This document shows positions 1 through 4,931 of a stretch of DNA of 5,083 nucleotides, piece after piece; the stretch's first letter is position 1, and the number at the start of each line of letters is the position of its first letter. The notes beneath the pieces are model-generated. The model was not told the DNA's origin. It was given only the letters and a program-made list of their open reading frames with translations, and searched no databases. Origin of the DNA: Fimbriimonadia bacterium (GTDB lineage: Bacteria; Armatimonadota; Fimbriimonadia; Fimbriimonadales; Fimbriimonadaceae); the NCBI GenBank assembly GCA_029824495.1, contig JALGXY010000043.1:1-5083 (forward strand), written 5' to 3'. Position numbers and translations under genes: made by a program.

Positions 1-181
1 GGTCTGTTTCCAGCGCCTGGAGCCCGCGGTAGGCGAGTGCGCTCCAGCCAGCATCGTTCACGGGGCCCGGCGTCAACAGTGCGACTTTGAAGGCAGAGTC
101 ACTAGGTGAGGCCTCCTCCGCTCCCTTTCCACAACCCGAAAGCAGCAGGGCAGCGACAATGACGGTCCAGAAAATACGCAT
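1..181 (-). CDS. BMP-family substrate-binding lipoprotein, 5' part only
   Basis: This is the first 60 codons of a minus-strand gene that leaves the window at base 1. The product begins MRIFWTVIVAALLLSGCGKG: one Arg, a hydrophobic core, then the lipobox L-S-G-C with the lipidated Cys at residue 17, so it should be an exported lipoprotein. After a short Ser/Glu-rich linker comes KVALLTPGPVNDAGWSALAY, followed by RGLQAL. This is the usual opening of BMP/PnrA/Med-like periplasmic binding proteins (first strand, N-D-x-G-W loop, first helix), which feed nucleosides or related ligands to ABC importers. The ligand cannot be told from this fragment, and no transporter subunits are in view. An in-frame ATG at 194-196 would add five residues (MIGRA). 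Neither start has a strong Shine-Dalgarno site, and I prefer 181 because it gives the more typical signal peptide. The family call is fairly secure although most of the protein is missing. Confidence 0.8.
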   Translation of the reverse strand, partial: MRIFWTVIVAALLLSGCGKGAEEASPSDSAFKVALLTPGPVNDAGWSALAYRGLQALETD

Positions 182-234
182 GGCTCTGCCAATCATACGC
201 GCCCAGCACGATTTCTGTCGCGATTAGACGCCAA

Positions 235-264
235 GAAGGGCTCCGGCATGCGCCGGAGCCCTTC
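235..264 (-). terminator. Perfect 13-bp hairpin, likely terminator
   Basis: Bases 235-247 (GAAGGGCTCCGGC) pair without mismatch with 252-264 around a 4-nt loop. The hairpin starts 24 nt past the stop of the minus-strand chimeric ORF (stop at 289-291) and lies upstream of the lipoprotein gene. A terminator for the former is therefore the simplest reading. There is no good T-tract on either strand (only CTTCTT on the minus strand), so termination efficiency is uncertain. Confidence 0.55.
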
Positions 265-288
265 CCGTACCACTCGTGCAGAAGACTG

Positions 289-1140
289 CTACGAGATCGT
301 CGCCGCTTCAGTGGCGACGTGCAATGACATCTGATCCATGTGGAACAGGTCATTTGAAAGGATCAGCGAGGCGTACTCACTGATCGCGATCGGAACGCCC
401 GAAAGGACGAACGTCTTGCTCCAGTCATCTTCATTGAGCTCACGCAGATACTCCACCGTCGTCTGACGCCGAGATTCGTAAACCTCAGCTTCATGGAAGA
501 CGTCCTTGTCGGAATAGTGGTGTTCTTTGGCTCGCTCGACCGGATCGATCGACTCAACTGCTGAGCCGGGGCGAAGGTTCGCCATTCGATCAAGCTGATG
601 AGCAAGGTCGATCGAACCGCTGGTGTTCTGCTGGTTCCCTACGCTGCCTACAGAGATGCCTTCGCCCTGGTTGTCTTCAATAAATTTGATCGCTTGGACA
701 ACTGTAGGTCTAAGGCTTTCAATCTCGGGTCGAACGCTCACATGGGCCCGCGGCACGATCAAGTCTGCGGTTAGAGAAACAACCGCCCTCTCGATACTTT
801 GTACAGCATTTGAGCGAAATATATGATCATTTCCAGTCTCGATCGAGTTCACAAGCTCCTCAGCAATGGTTCCGAGAAGAGCGGCAGCAGGTCCTTCAAG
901 GCTCTGAAACAAAGGTTTGGGATTAAACGCTGCCCCTCGAGACGCAAGTTCAAAGATCATCTGTATTCTAGGAAGTTCGATGCGCCACGCTTCAAGGGGT
1001 TCGGTCTTCGAGCGCAGTTCACACCCAGGACCCGTTAAGCGGATTGCTTGGCCTGACTTTGATATCAACCTGGAGCCCAAGTAGATCTGTCTACTTCCTG
1101 AAATCATGCCTGTGACGGAATAGGAGTCAGGGTTGGTCAC
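289..1140 (-). CDS. Chimeric ORF: AraC-type sensor fragment joined to DinB-fold C-terminus
   Basis: This is a 283-residue ORF with a GTG start, function unassigned. Residues ~1-130 resemble the AraC-binding-like sensor domain: a beta-rich part with LTGPGCELRS, a WRIELPRIQ strand, AAFNPKPL, then the helical EGPAAALLGTIAEELVNS region. Residues ~146-168 (VVQAIKFIEDNQGEGISVGS) match the first helix of an AraC helix-turn-helix domain, but that domain then stops. From ~176 the sequence reads like the later helices of a DinB/YfiT-type four-helix bundle: a possible ligand His at 181, AKEHHYSDKDVF, TVEYLRELNEDDWSKTF, and the closing SNDLFHMDQM. The usual HDxxH metal pair is NDxxH here (Asn263, His267). 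DinB helix 1 and the whole second AraC helix-turn-helix are missing. Similarity to the sensor domain also continues upstream of the GTG, where there is no ATG, GTG or TTG before a stop. I infer a degraded fusion, possibly a pseudogene. The open frame and DinB part are clear; the AraC part is moderately sure. Confidence 0.5.
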   Translation of the reverse strand: MTNPDSYSVTGMISGSRQIYLGSRLISKSGQAIRLTGPGCELRSKTEPLEAWRIELPRIQMIFELASRGAAFNPKPLFQSLEGPAAALLGTIAEELVNSIETGNDHIFRSNAVQSIERAVVSLTADLIVPRAHVSVRPEIESLRPTVVQAIKFIEDNQGEGISVGSVGNQQNTSGSIDLAHQLDRMANLRPGSAVESIDPVERAKEHHYSDKDVFHEAEVYESRRQTTVEYLRELNEDDWSKTFVLSGVPIAISEYASLILSNDLFHMDQMSLHVATEAATIS

Positions 1141-1207
1141 ATACTCAGTGTGAAGCCTCGCACCGGAGCGAATTGATGAAACCTGGGTAGATCCCAGCCC
1201 TGCCGAG

Positions 1208-1213
1208 TAGAAT
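1208..1213 (+). promoter_or_regulatory. Possible -10 element of rimB-rimK
   Basis: TAGAAT lies 8 nt before the TTG start of the rimB-like gene. A transcript starting the usual 6-8 nt downstream would begin at or next to the start codon, making it leaderless, which would fit the absence of a Shine-Dalgarno site there. No convincing -35 box lies 16-18 nt upstream. This is a weak, pattern-based call. Confidence 0.22.
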
Positions 1214-1221
1214 AGCTCTCA

Positions 1222-1632
1222 TTGAGCAAGATCACGGTCGGATGGCGCGAGAAAGTGGATCTCCCGGACTGGGATATCTTTGGTCTCGTCGCAAAGGTTG
1301 ACACCGGGGCAAGGACCAGCGCGATTCACGTCGAGAACGTACAGGAAAATGGTGATGGCACGGTTTCATTTGAAGTCGTTCTCAGCAGAAAAGCCCAGCA
1401 CAAGAGGGTGCCTGTGACATCTGTCGTTGTCCGGCAAGCCACTGTCAGATCAAGCCGGGGTGTCGCGGATGACAGGATTGTTGTATCGACGAGACTACAG
1501 CTCGGCGGAATAGAGAAAGTGATCGAATTGACCCTTGTTTCGCGCCAAAAGATGAAGTGCCGCATGCTTCTTGGCCGTACTGCTCTCAAGGGTGACTTCG
1601 TTGTGGATGTGTCTGAAGTTCACGCAACTTAG
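1222..1632 (+). CDS. rimB: RimB-like retropepsin-type protease (DUF785/Zn_protease family)
   Basis: This 136-residue protein belongs to the family annotated as putative ATP-dependent zinc protease, now regarded as retropepsin-like. In Pseudomonas, RimB trims the glutamate tails that RimK adds to ribosomal protein S6. Visible family marks are the N-terminal strand TVGWREKVDLPDW, the active-site-like turn KVDTGARTSA (catalytic-type Asp27 in D-T-G-A), VRSSRGVADDRIVVST at 75-90, and the closing MLLGRTALKGDFVVDV at 115-130. There is no signal peptide or membrane segment, so it should be cytoplasmic. Length is near the usual 140-170. The start is TTG: it gives the expected N-terminus, and no ATG or GTG lies upstream in frame near enough. 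No ribosome-binding site is evident. The rimK-type gene starts 10 nt after the stop, indicating one operon. Family assignment is firm; cleavage of glutamate tails is inferred from the neighbour. Confidence 0.88.
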   Translation: MSKITVGWREKVDLPDWDIFGLVAKVDTGARTSAIHVENVQENGDGTVSFEVVLSRKAQHKRVPVTSVVVRQATVRSSRGVADDRIVVSTRLQLGGIEKVIELTLVSRQKMKCRMLLGRTALKGDFVVDVSEVHAT

Positions 1633-1642
1633 AGAAGTGAGA
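1633..1642 (+). promoter_or_regulatory. Ribosome-binding site that decides the rimK start
   Basis: The 10-nt gap AGAAGTGAGA between the rimB stop and the ATG at 1643 is purine-rich and Shine-Dalgarno-like. The same frame stays open back to 1571 inside rimB, but those extra 24 codons have no resemblance to RimK. The 1643 start gives MKIAVLSR, the usual RimK beginning. Confidence 0.5.
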
Positions 1643-2806
1643 ATGAAGATTGCAGTCCTGTCACGCGGACCTAGGTTGTACAGCACAAAGCGGCTATGTC
1701 AAGCAGCTGAAGAGCGAGGTCACCAGGCCCGAGTCTACGATACGTTGAAGTTTTCGATCGGCCTCGCCAGCGGTGAGCCTCTGATCTACTATTGTGGCAA
1801 GCCCTTGCCAGAACCTGACGCTGTGATTCCAAGGATCGGCACATCGATCACGTTCTTTGGCACATCCGTCGTGCGCCAGTTTCAGCAAATGGGTGTCTAT
1901 TGCGCCAACTCGGCCCATGGGATACAAAACACCAGAGACAAGCTGAGAGCTCTCCAGACACTCAGCAAGTACGACCTGGGAATTGCTGAGTCGTTCTTTG
2001 TTCGCAACGAGAAGGACATCTTGACGGCGATTGAGAAGGTTGGCGGAGCCCCAGTAATCATCAAACTGCTTGAGGGCACCCAGGGCCGCGGGGTCATCTT
2101 AGCGGAGACGCAGAAGGTTGCAGAGGCCATCATAGAAGCAATGCACGGGGCGAATTTGAACGTCATGGTGCAGAAGTTTGTAGCAGAAAGTAAAGGAAGA
2201 GATGTTCGCGCCTTCGTTGTTGGTGACCGTGTCGTAGCAGCTATGCGTCGGGTAGCGGCTGGTCAGGGGTTTCGGTCGAACATTCACAGGGGAGGGACCG
2301 CAGAGCCGATTGATCTAGATCCCGACTACGAGCAGACTGCGGTCAGATCCGCTCAAATACTCGGACTCCAAGTAGCTGGCGTTGACATGCTAGAAGGAGC
2401 AGATGGTCCACAAGTCATTGAGGTCAATTCTTCTCCCGGCCTTGAGGGCATCGAAACGTGCACTGGCCTAGATGTTGCCGGCGAAATCATCGACCACGTA
2501 GCACAGATGGTACGGTTTCCCGAGCTTGACATCAGGGAACGCCTTACTGTCTCCAAAGGATTCGGCGTTGCCGAGATCAGCGTAGCTGAAGGCTCTCCGC
2601 TTGTCGGCAAGACGATTCGAGAATGTGGCCTGAGAGATGAAGACATTTCCGTCCTTACGCTTGAGCGTCAAGGTAAGACAATCGCAAATCCACTCAGCAC
2701 GCGGGAGCTGGAGGCTGACGACAAGCTGCTCTGCTTTGGCAGGTTGGAAAGACTAAGAGACTGGATTCCTGACAGGCGAGCGAAGAAGCGGCGACGCAAT
2801 AAGTGA
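1643..2806 (+). CDS. rimK: RimK-type alpha-L-glutamate ligase with C-terminal TrkA-C (RCK_C) domain
   Basis: This is a 387-residue cytoplasmic ATP-grasp ligase. E. coli RimK, about 300 residues, uses ATP to add glutamates to the C-terminus of ribosomal protein S6. Residues 1-95 are the N-terminal domain (MKIAVLSRGPRLYSTKRL, then DAVIPRIGTSITFFGT). The ATP-grasp fold follows: TRDKLRALQ at 97-105, APVIIKLLEGTQGRGV at 136-151 (nucleotide-binding Lys and Gly-rich loop), GRDVRAFVVGDRVVAAM at 185-201, FRSNIHRGG at 210-218, and the Mg-binding end VIEVNSSPGLEGIE at 258-271. All key residues appear present. Beyond the normal RimK end, residues ~308-373 form a TrkA-C/RCK_C domain (SPLVGKTIRECGL, ISVLTLERQGK, LEADDKLLCFG), followed by a polybasic tail, RRAKKRRRNK. 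RCK_C domains bind small ligands in K+ transporters, so ligand control of the ligase is possible but inferred. S6 as the substrate is likewise inferred; rpsF is not in view. Confidence 0.93.
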   Translation: MKIAVLSRGPRLYSTKRLCQAAEERGHQARVYDTLKFSIGLASGEPLIYYCGKPLPEPDAVIPRIGTSITFFGTSVVRQFQQMGVYCANSAHGIQNTRDKLRALQTLSKYDLGIAESFFVRNEKDILTAIEKVGGAPVIIKLLEGTQGRGVILAETQKVAEAIIEAMHGANLNVMVQKFVAESKGRDVRAFVVGDRVVAAMRRVAAGQGFRSNIHRGGTAEPIDLDPDYEQTAVRSAQILGLQVAGVDMLEGADGPQVIEVNSSPGLEGIETCTGLDVAGEIIDHVAQMVRFPELDIRERLTVSKGFGVAEISVAEGSPLVGKTIRECGLRDEDISVLTLERQGKTIANPLSTRELEADDKLLCFGRLERLRDWIPDRRAKKRRRNK

Positions 2807-2822
2807 CTTGAACACTTGCTGC
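2796..2822. terminator. Imperfect hairpin between convergent rimK and mscL
   Basis: GCAATAAGTG (2796-2805) can pair with CACTTGCTGC (2813-2822) around a 7-nt loop, with one mismatch and one G-U pair. It overlaps the rimK stop and lies just past the mscL stop, where a two-way terminator would be expected. It lacks a T-run on either side, so this is tentative. Confidence 0.3.
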
Positions 2823-2830
2823 GGGCGGAT

Positions 2831-3214
2831 CTAAGAATCTGCGTCCTTCTCATGTAGAACAGAGATTCTAGGGCGGACTCTGTTCAAAATCTTAGCCGAG
2901 AGGAACAGGACCAGGGCGACGGCAAATAGGGACAGTAGACTCGTCAGCACCCGGCCGTAAGCCACAACGATTGCCCCGCTCTCATGAGCCTGAGCAATCG
3001 ACTGATAAGGTCCGGGCGTGGAGCCTTGAGAGGTCACCCAGTGGAGTTCGGAGATACGTGTAGAGCCGAAGGCCGTCGAGATAAGCGGCATCACCATGGC
3101 CTCAATCACGGCTTCTACGGTCTGCGCAGCGATCACGCCGATTACGACGCCAGCGCTGAGGATGGCACCCCCGCCTTCAATCATGAAGGTCTTGAACTCT
3201 CGCAGCAGTCTCAC
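2831..3214 (-). CDS. mscL: MscL-family large-conductance mechanosensitive channel, divergent
   Basis: MscL proteins form pentameric inner-membrane pores that open under tension and release solutes on osmotic downshock. From the GTG at 3214 the product is 127 residues, close to the usual 130-150. In order: an amphipathic N-terminal segment, MRLLREFKTFMIEGG, corresponding to the MscL S1 helix; TM1, GAILSAGVVIGVIAAQTVEAV, ending in MVMPLI (the conserved MPP-like end); a polar extracytoplasmic loop at ~50-80; TM2, AYGRVLTSLLSLFAVALVLF; and a short charged tail after KILNRVRPR. The well-conserved DLAVG of TM1 is replaced by ILSAG, so it is a distant member. The frame extends to a TTG at 3262, adding 16 residues (MNLAYHLVLGLDYTDT) not typical of MscL. 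Neither start has a clear Shine-Dalgarno site, and I chose 3214 by fit to the family. It converges on rimK with a 24-nt gap. Confidence 0.8.
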   Translation of the reverse strand: MRLLREFKTFMIEGGGAILSAGVVIGVIAAQTVEAVIEAMVMPLISTAFGSTRISELHWVTSQGSTPGPYQSIAQAHESGAIVVAYGRVLTSLLSLFAVALVLFLSAKILNRVRPRISVLHEKDADS

Positions 3215-3335
3215 AGTATCAGTGTAGTCCAAGCCAAGGACCAAGTGATACGCTAGGTTCAAATCAGAGAAACTGAGACACCTGGTTCCGGTCGTAGATT
3301 AGTGGATTGAGATCTGGTCGACTGTTAACCTTGAA

Positions 3336-3480
3336 CCTGAGTTAGGATGGCCCGGACGGAGGGTGAATCGAGGCTGTTTGAACCTGGCTGGTCGTAGAAT
3401 TCCTGAGTTGGGCCGCCGTAATCCTGAGTTAGCCGGAGTTGGTGTCGTACAAATTGTCGTACAAGGCTGGTAGACATTGA
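3336..3480 (+). repeat. Intergenic repeat, copy 1
   Basis: This 145-bp element aligns without gaps to 4585-4729 with about 26 mismatches (roughly 82% identity by hand count). Its layout is: CTGAGTTA at 3337; the block ATGGCCCGGACGGAGGGTGA at 3347-3366; GAGGCTGTTTGAACCTG at 3370-3386; GTAGAA; CTGAGTT at 3403 and again 21 bp on at 3424; GGAGTTGG; then TGTCGTAC twice at 3443 and 3455. There are no clear terminal inverted repeats or target duplications. It is not recognised as any known element. Conservation is highest in the last 30 bp and in the ACGGAGGG and TTTGAACCT blocks. Confidence 0.85.
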
Positions 3481-3587
3481 ACTGGCATTCGCCCGTGGCT
3501 CAGGCCGGTACACTCTCAACGATTCGCGTCATTCTAAGATTGACGCACTCCAGCTCGGTCCATGGGGGAGTCTCAACTTCTTGAGAT

Positions 3588-3592
3588 GGAGA
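3588..3592 (+). promoter_or_regulatory. Shine-Dalgarno site for the DUF6512-like gene
   Basis: GGAGA lies 5 nt before the ATG at 3598. The earlier in-frame ATGs at 3562 and 3586 have no such site, so this sequence decides the start. Confidence 0.55.
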
Positions 3593-3597
3593 CTAAG

Positions 3598-4149
3598 ATG
3601 ACTCAGGAGGCCAGAAGCACTGCGATCAACAGATTGGAGGTTTGGGGTGCGGTCTTCATCGTCTTGATTGGATCGCCTCTTCACTTTCTTTACAGTGAGA
3701 CCGGATGGCAGGCGGTCGCATGGCTGGCTCCGATCAACGAGAGCACGTGGGAGCACTTCAAGCTGTTCTTTTGGCCATCGCTGATATGGGCTGGGGTGGA
3801 GCATGTCCGGCTCAAGGAGCTCCGGCGATCCCTATGGACAGCAAAGCTCGCGTCGCTTGCAGCTGGGCCCACGTTGATTGCCGGGTTCTTTTACGCGTAC
3901 ACCTGGCTGCTGGGTGACAATCTGCTGGTTGTCGACATTTCTATCTTCGTTGTGGCAGTTTGCATCGCACAATGGATCAGCTGTCGTGTATGGCTCAAAG
4001 GCGTCGATTGGCCACTTGCAGCAACTGGTGTCGTACTGATGGCCGCGTTATTTGCCTGGTTCAGCTTTTCACCACCGAAGGGCGAACTGTTCAGAGATCC
4101 AGCAGCGGTGGAAAGAACACCGTACGGAGGGACGTCTGAGCGTATTTGA
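3598..4149 (+). CDS. DUF6512-like integral membrane protein
   Basis: This is a 183-residue membrane protein resembling the DUF6512 family, whose function is unknown. The diagnostic stretch is GSPLHFLYSETG (25-36) followed by APINESTWEHFKLFFWPSL (44-62), the most conserved part of that family. Hydrophobic segments lie at about 16-33, 53-66, 83-104, 109-130 and 140-157, so roughly five helices. Family members usually end soon after a loop like FRDP...YG, seen here as FSPPKGELFRDP at 157-168 and YGG at 176-178. The last residues, GTSERI, and the TGA stop come from sequence matching the intergenic repeat, so the original C-terminus may have been replaced. The ATG at 3598 is chosen because of GGAGA 5 nt upstream; ATGs at 3562 and 3586 are in frame but unsupported. 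It stands alone between repeat copies with no operon partner visible. Confidence 0.75.
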   Translation: MTQEARSTAINRLEVWGAVFIVLIGSPLHFLYSETGWQAVAWLAPINESTWEHFKLFFWPSLIWAGVEHVRLKELRRSLWTAKLASLAAGPTLIAGFFYAYTWLLGDNLLVVDISIFVVAVCIAQWISCRVWLKGVDWPLAATGVVLMAALFAWFSFSPPKGELFRDPAAVERTPYGGTSERI

Positions 4150-4222
4150 ACCTAGTAGATGGTAGAAATCCTGAGTTAGCGGGAGTTGCTCTCGAACAGA
4201 TTGTCGTACTTGGCCCGTCAAC
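4122..4222 (+). repeat. Intergenic repeat, copy 3 (shortened)
   Basis: This is a third copy in the same orientation. Bases 4124-4158 align ungapped with 3356-3390 of copy 1 (ACGGAGGG and TTTGAACCT identical, about 23 of 35 bases overall). After GGTAGAAATC it has a single CTGAGTTA (4171-4178) instead of two, an exact loss of the 21-bp unit. It then continues through GGAGTTG to ATTGTCGTAC. The first TGTCGTAC is altered to TCTCGAAC. The part before ACGGAGGG is absent or unrecognisable. Its left end overlaps the last codons of the DUF6512-like gene. Confidence 0.75.
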
Positions 4223-4318
4223 AGATGCCTGCTGCGACCGGATCAGGACTTAAGCATGGTCAGGCGTCCATGCCTCACAGGCCGTGGTCCTGAGACGGCC
4301 ATCCTCCACACAGATGTC

Positions 4319-4344
4319 ACACCCGAGGGCACTCTCTTGGGTGT
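4319..4344. other. Hairpin in the intergenic region
   Basis: ACACCCGAG (4319-4327) can pair with CTTGGGTGT (4336-4344), nine pairs including one G-U, around an 8-nt loop. It sits 170 nt past the DUF6512-like gene and 35 nt before the possible small membrane ORF. It could be a terminator or a leader structure. No T-run follows directly (CACGCTTTCT), so its role is open. Confidence 0.3.
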
Positions 4345-4378
4345 CACGCTTTCTACTCAATAGGTAATCTGCAGACCA

Positions 4379-4498
4379 ATGGACTTTCAGGCCTACGGCT
4401 ACGAACTCTTCGTTCTTGGAGCGCTCTGCTGTCTGGTGCCAGTCATCATCTTTACGCTGATGCTCAGAGGGCGCAAACCACCCACAGATCAAGGCTGA
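4379..4498 (+). CDS. Possible 39-residue single-helix membrane protein
   Basis: This short ORF runs from ATG to TGA and reads MDFQAYGYELFVLGALCC, then LVPVIIFTLMLRGRKPPTDQG. It has a polar/aromatic start, one hydrophobic segment of about 20 residues (10-29), then Arg-Gly-Arg-Lys and a polar tail. That is the layout of a small N-out/C-in membrane protein with the positive charges inside. I recognise no family. AGGTAA at 4361-4366 is too far upstream (about 12 nt) to be a strong ribosome-binding site. It lies in an otherwise empty interval between repeat copies 3 and 2. The opposite-strand ORF at 4250-4492 shows no domain-like features and I regard it as a shadow. Real or chance is close to even. 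Confidence 0.4.
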   Translation: MDFQAYGYELFVLGALCCLVPVIIFTLMLRGRKPPTDQG

Positions 4499-4931
4499 CC
4501 ACGACGTCTCAAGTGGGTGTAGTTACGAGAGAATGATGGCCATCGGGTGACTCCGCACTTGCCTGGCACGGAGCGTGACGTGTTCCTGAATTGGAATGGC
4601 CCGGACGGAGGGTGATTTGAGGCTGTTTGAACCTGATGGATGGTAGAAACCCTGAGTTACGCCCCTGTACTGTTGAGTTAGCCAGAGTTGGTGTCGTACA
4701 AATTGTCGTACGGGGCCAGTAGACGTTGCTAGACCAATCTTCTGAATAAGCCCAAATATCGAGAGACAAGCCTGAGTGGCGTTTGGACCGAGACCAACTG
4801 GCGGGACTGATGAGCGCAAGATCCCGAAGCGCGAATGCTCGTTCCGTGGCTACTACGTACGAAGAACAGTTCCAGGGGCAACCTACGCCTCCCTACTAGC
4901 CAGCTCAGGCGAGCCTGCCCAAGGTAGGAAG
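4499..4931. other. Gene-poor interval holding repeat copy 2
   Basis: I find no credible gene in this stretch. It contains repeat copy 2; the minus-strand ORFs at 4509-4769 and 4523-4819 are that repeat read in two frames. Bases 4730-4931 hold nothing I can name: no RNA gene, no clear hairpin with a T-run and no mobile-element end. Confidence 0.6.
4585..4729 (+). repeat. Intergenic repeat, copy 2
   Basis: This full-length copy aligns ungapped with 3336-3480 at a constant offset of 1249. It keeps ATGGCCCGGACGGAGGGTGA exactly (4596-4615), GAGGCTGTTTGAACCTG, and the run GAGTTGGTGTCGTACAAATT followed by GTCGTAC. The CTGAGTT units are at 4586 (as CTGAATT), 4652 and 4673 (as TTGAGTT), with the same 66- and 21-bp spacings as copy 1. 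The most diverged part is the segment between the two 21-bp-spaced units. Confidence 0.85.

Larger units (their letters stand above)
3215..3597. other. Gene-poor interval between mscL and the DUF6512-like gene
   Basis: No convincing gene is present. The stretch holds the mscL upstream region and the first copy of the intergenic repeat. It also holds a 9-bp echo of that repeat, GGTCGTAGA at 3289-3297, preceded by CCTGG as in the repeat at 3383-3387; this could be a decayed fragment. A minus-strand ORF across 3325-3519 is only the repeat read in one frame. Confidence 0.6.

Noticed and set aside
102..353. Minus-strand ORF overlapping the lipoprotein start and the hairpin
   Set aside because: It is out of frame with the lipobox-bearing lipoprotein and runs through the hairpin and the end of the chimeric ORF.
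623..1038. Two plus-strand ORFs (623-826 and 823-1038) opposite the chimeric ORF
   Set aside because: Their translations show no domain-like pattern, and the minus-strand frame carries the recognisable DinB and AraC-like segments.
1571..1642. Longer rimK starting inside rimB
   Set aside because: The extra residues have no RimK character; the ATG at 1643 with its purine-rich leader gives the normal family N-terminus.
2984..3256. Plus-strand ORF opposite mscL
   Set aside because: It is antisense to the clear MscL transmembrane segments and has no family features of its own.
3253..3264. Inverted 12-bp match (ATTTGAACCTAG on the minus strand) to repeat copy 3, near the possible TTG start of mscL
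   Set aside because: The match does not extend beyond 12 bp, and about one such match is expected by chance in the window.
3336..3480. Integron attC site hypothesis for the repeats between small genes
   Set aside because: No consistent GTTRRRY/RYYYAAC pair flanks the copies. Copy 1 has one GTTGGGC that copy 2 lacks, and the element is not an imperfect palindrome. No integrase gene is in view.
3325..3519. Minus-strand ORF across repeat copy 1 with a peptide (VRQFVRHQL...GSNSL) shared with the ORF at 4523-4819
   Set aside because: The shared peptide is only the DNA repeat read in one frame. Most base differences between copies would change the amino acid, and a second frame (4509-4769) also carries the repeat, so there is no sign of protein-level selection.
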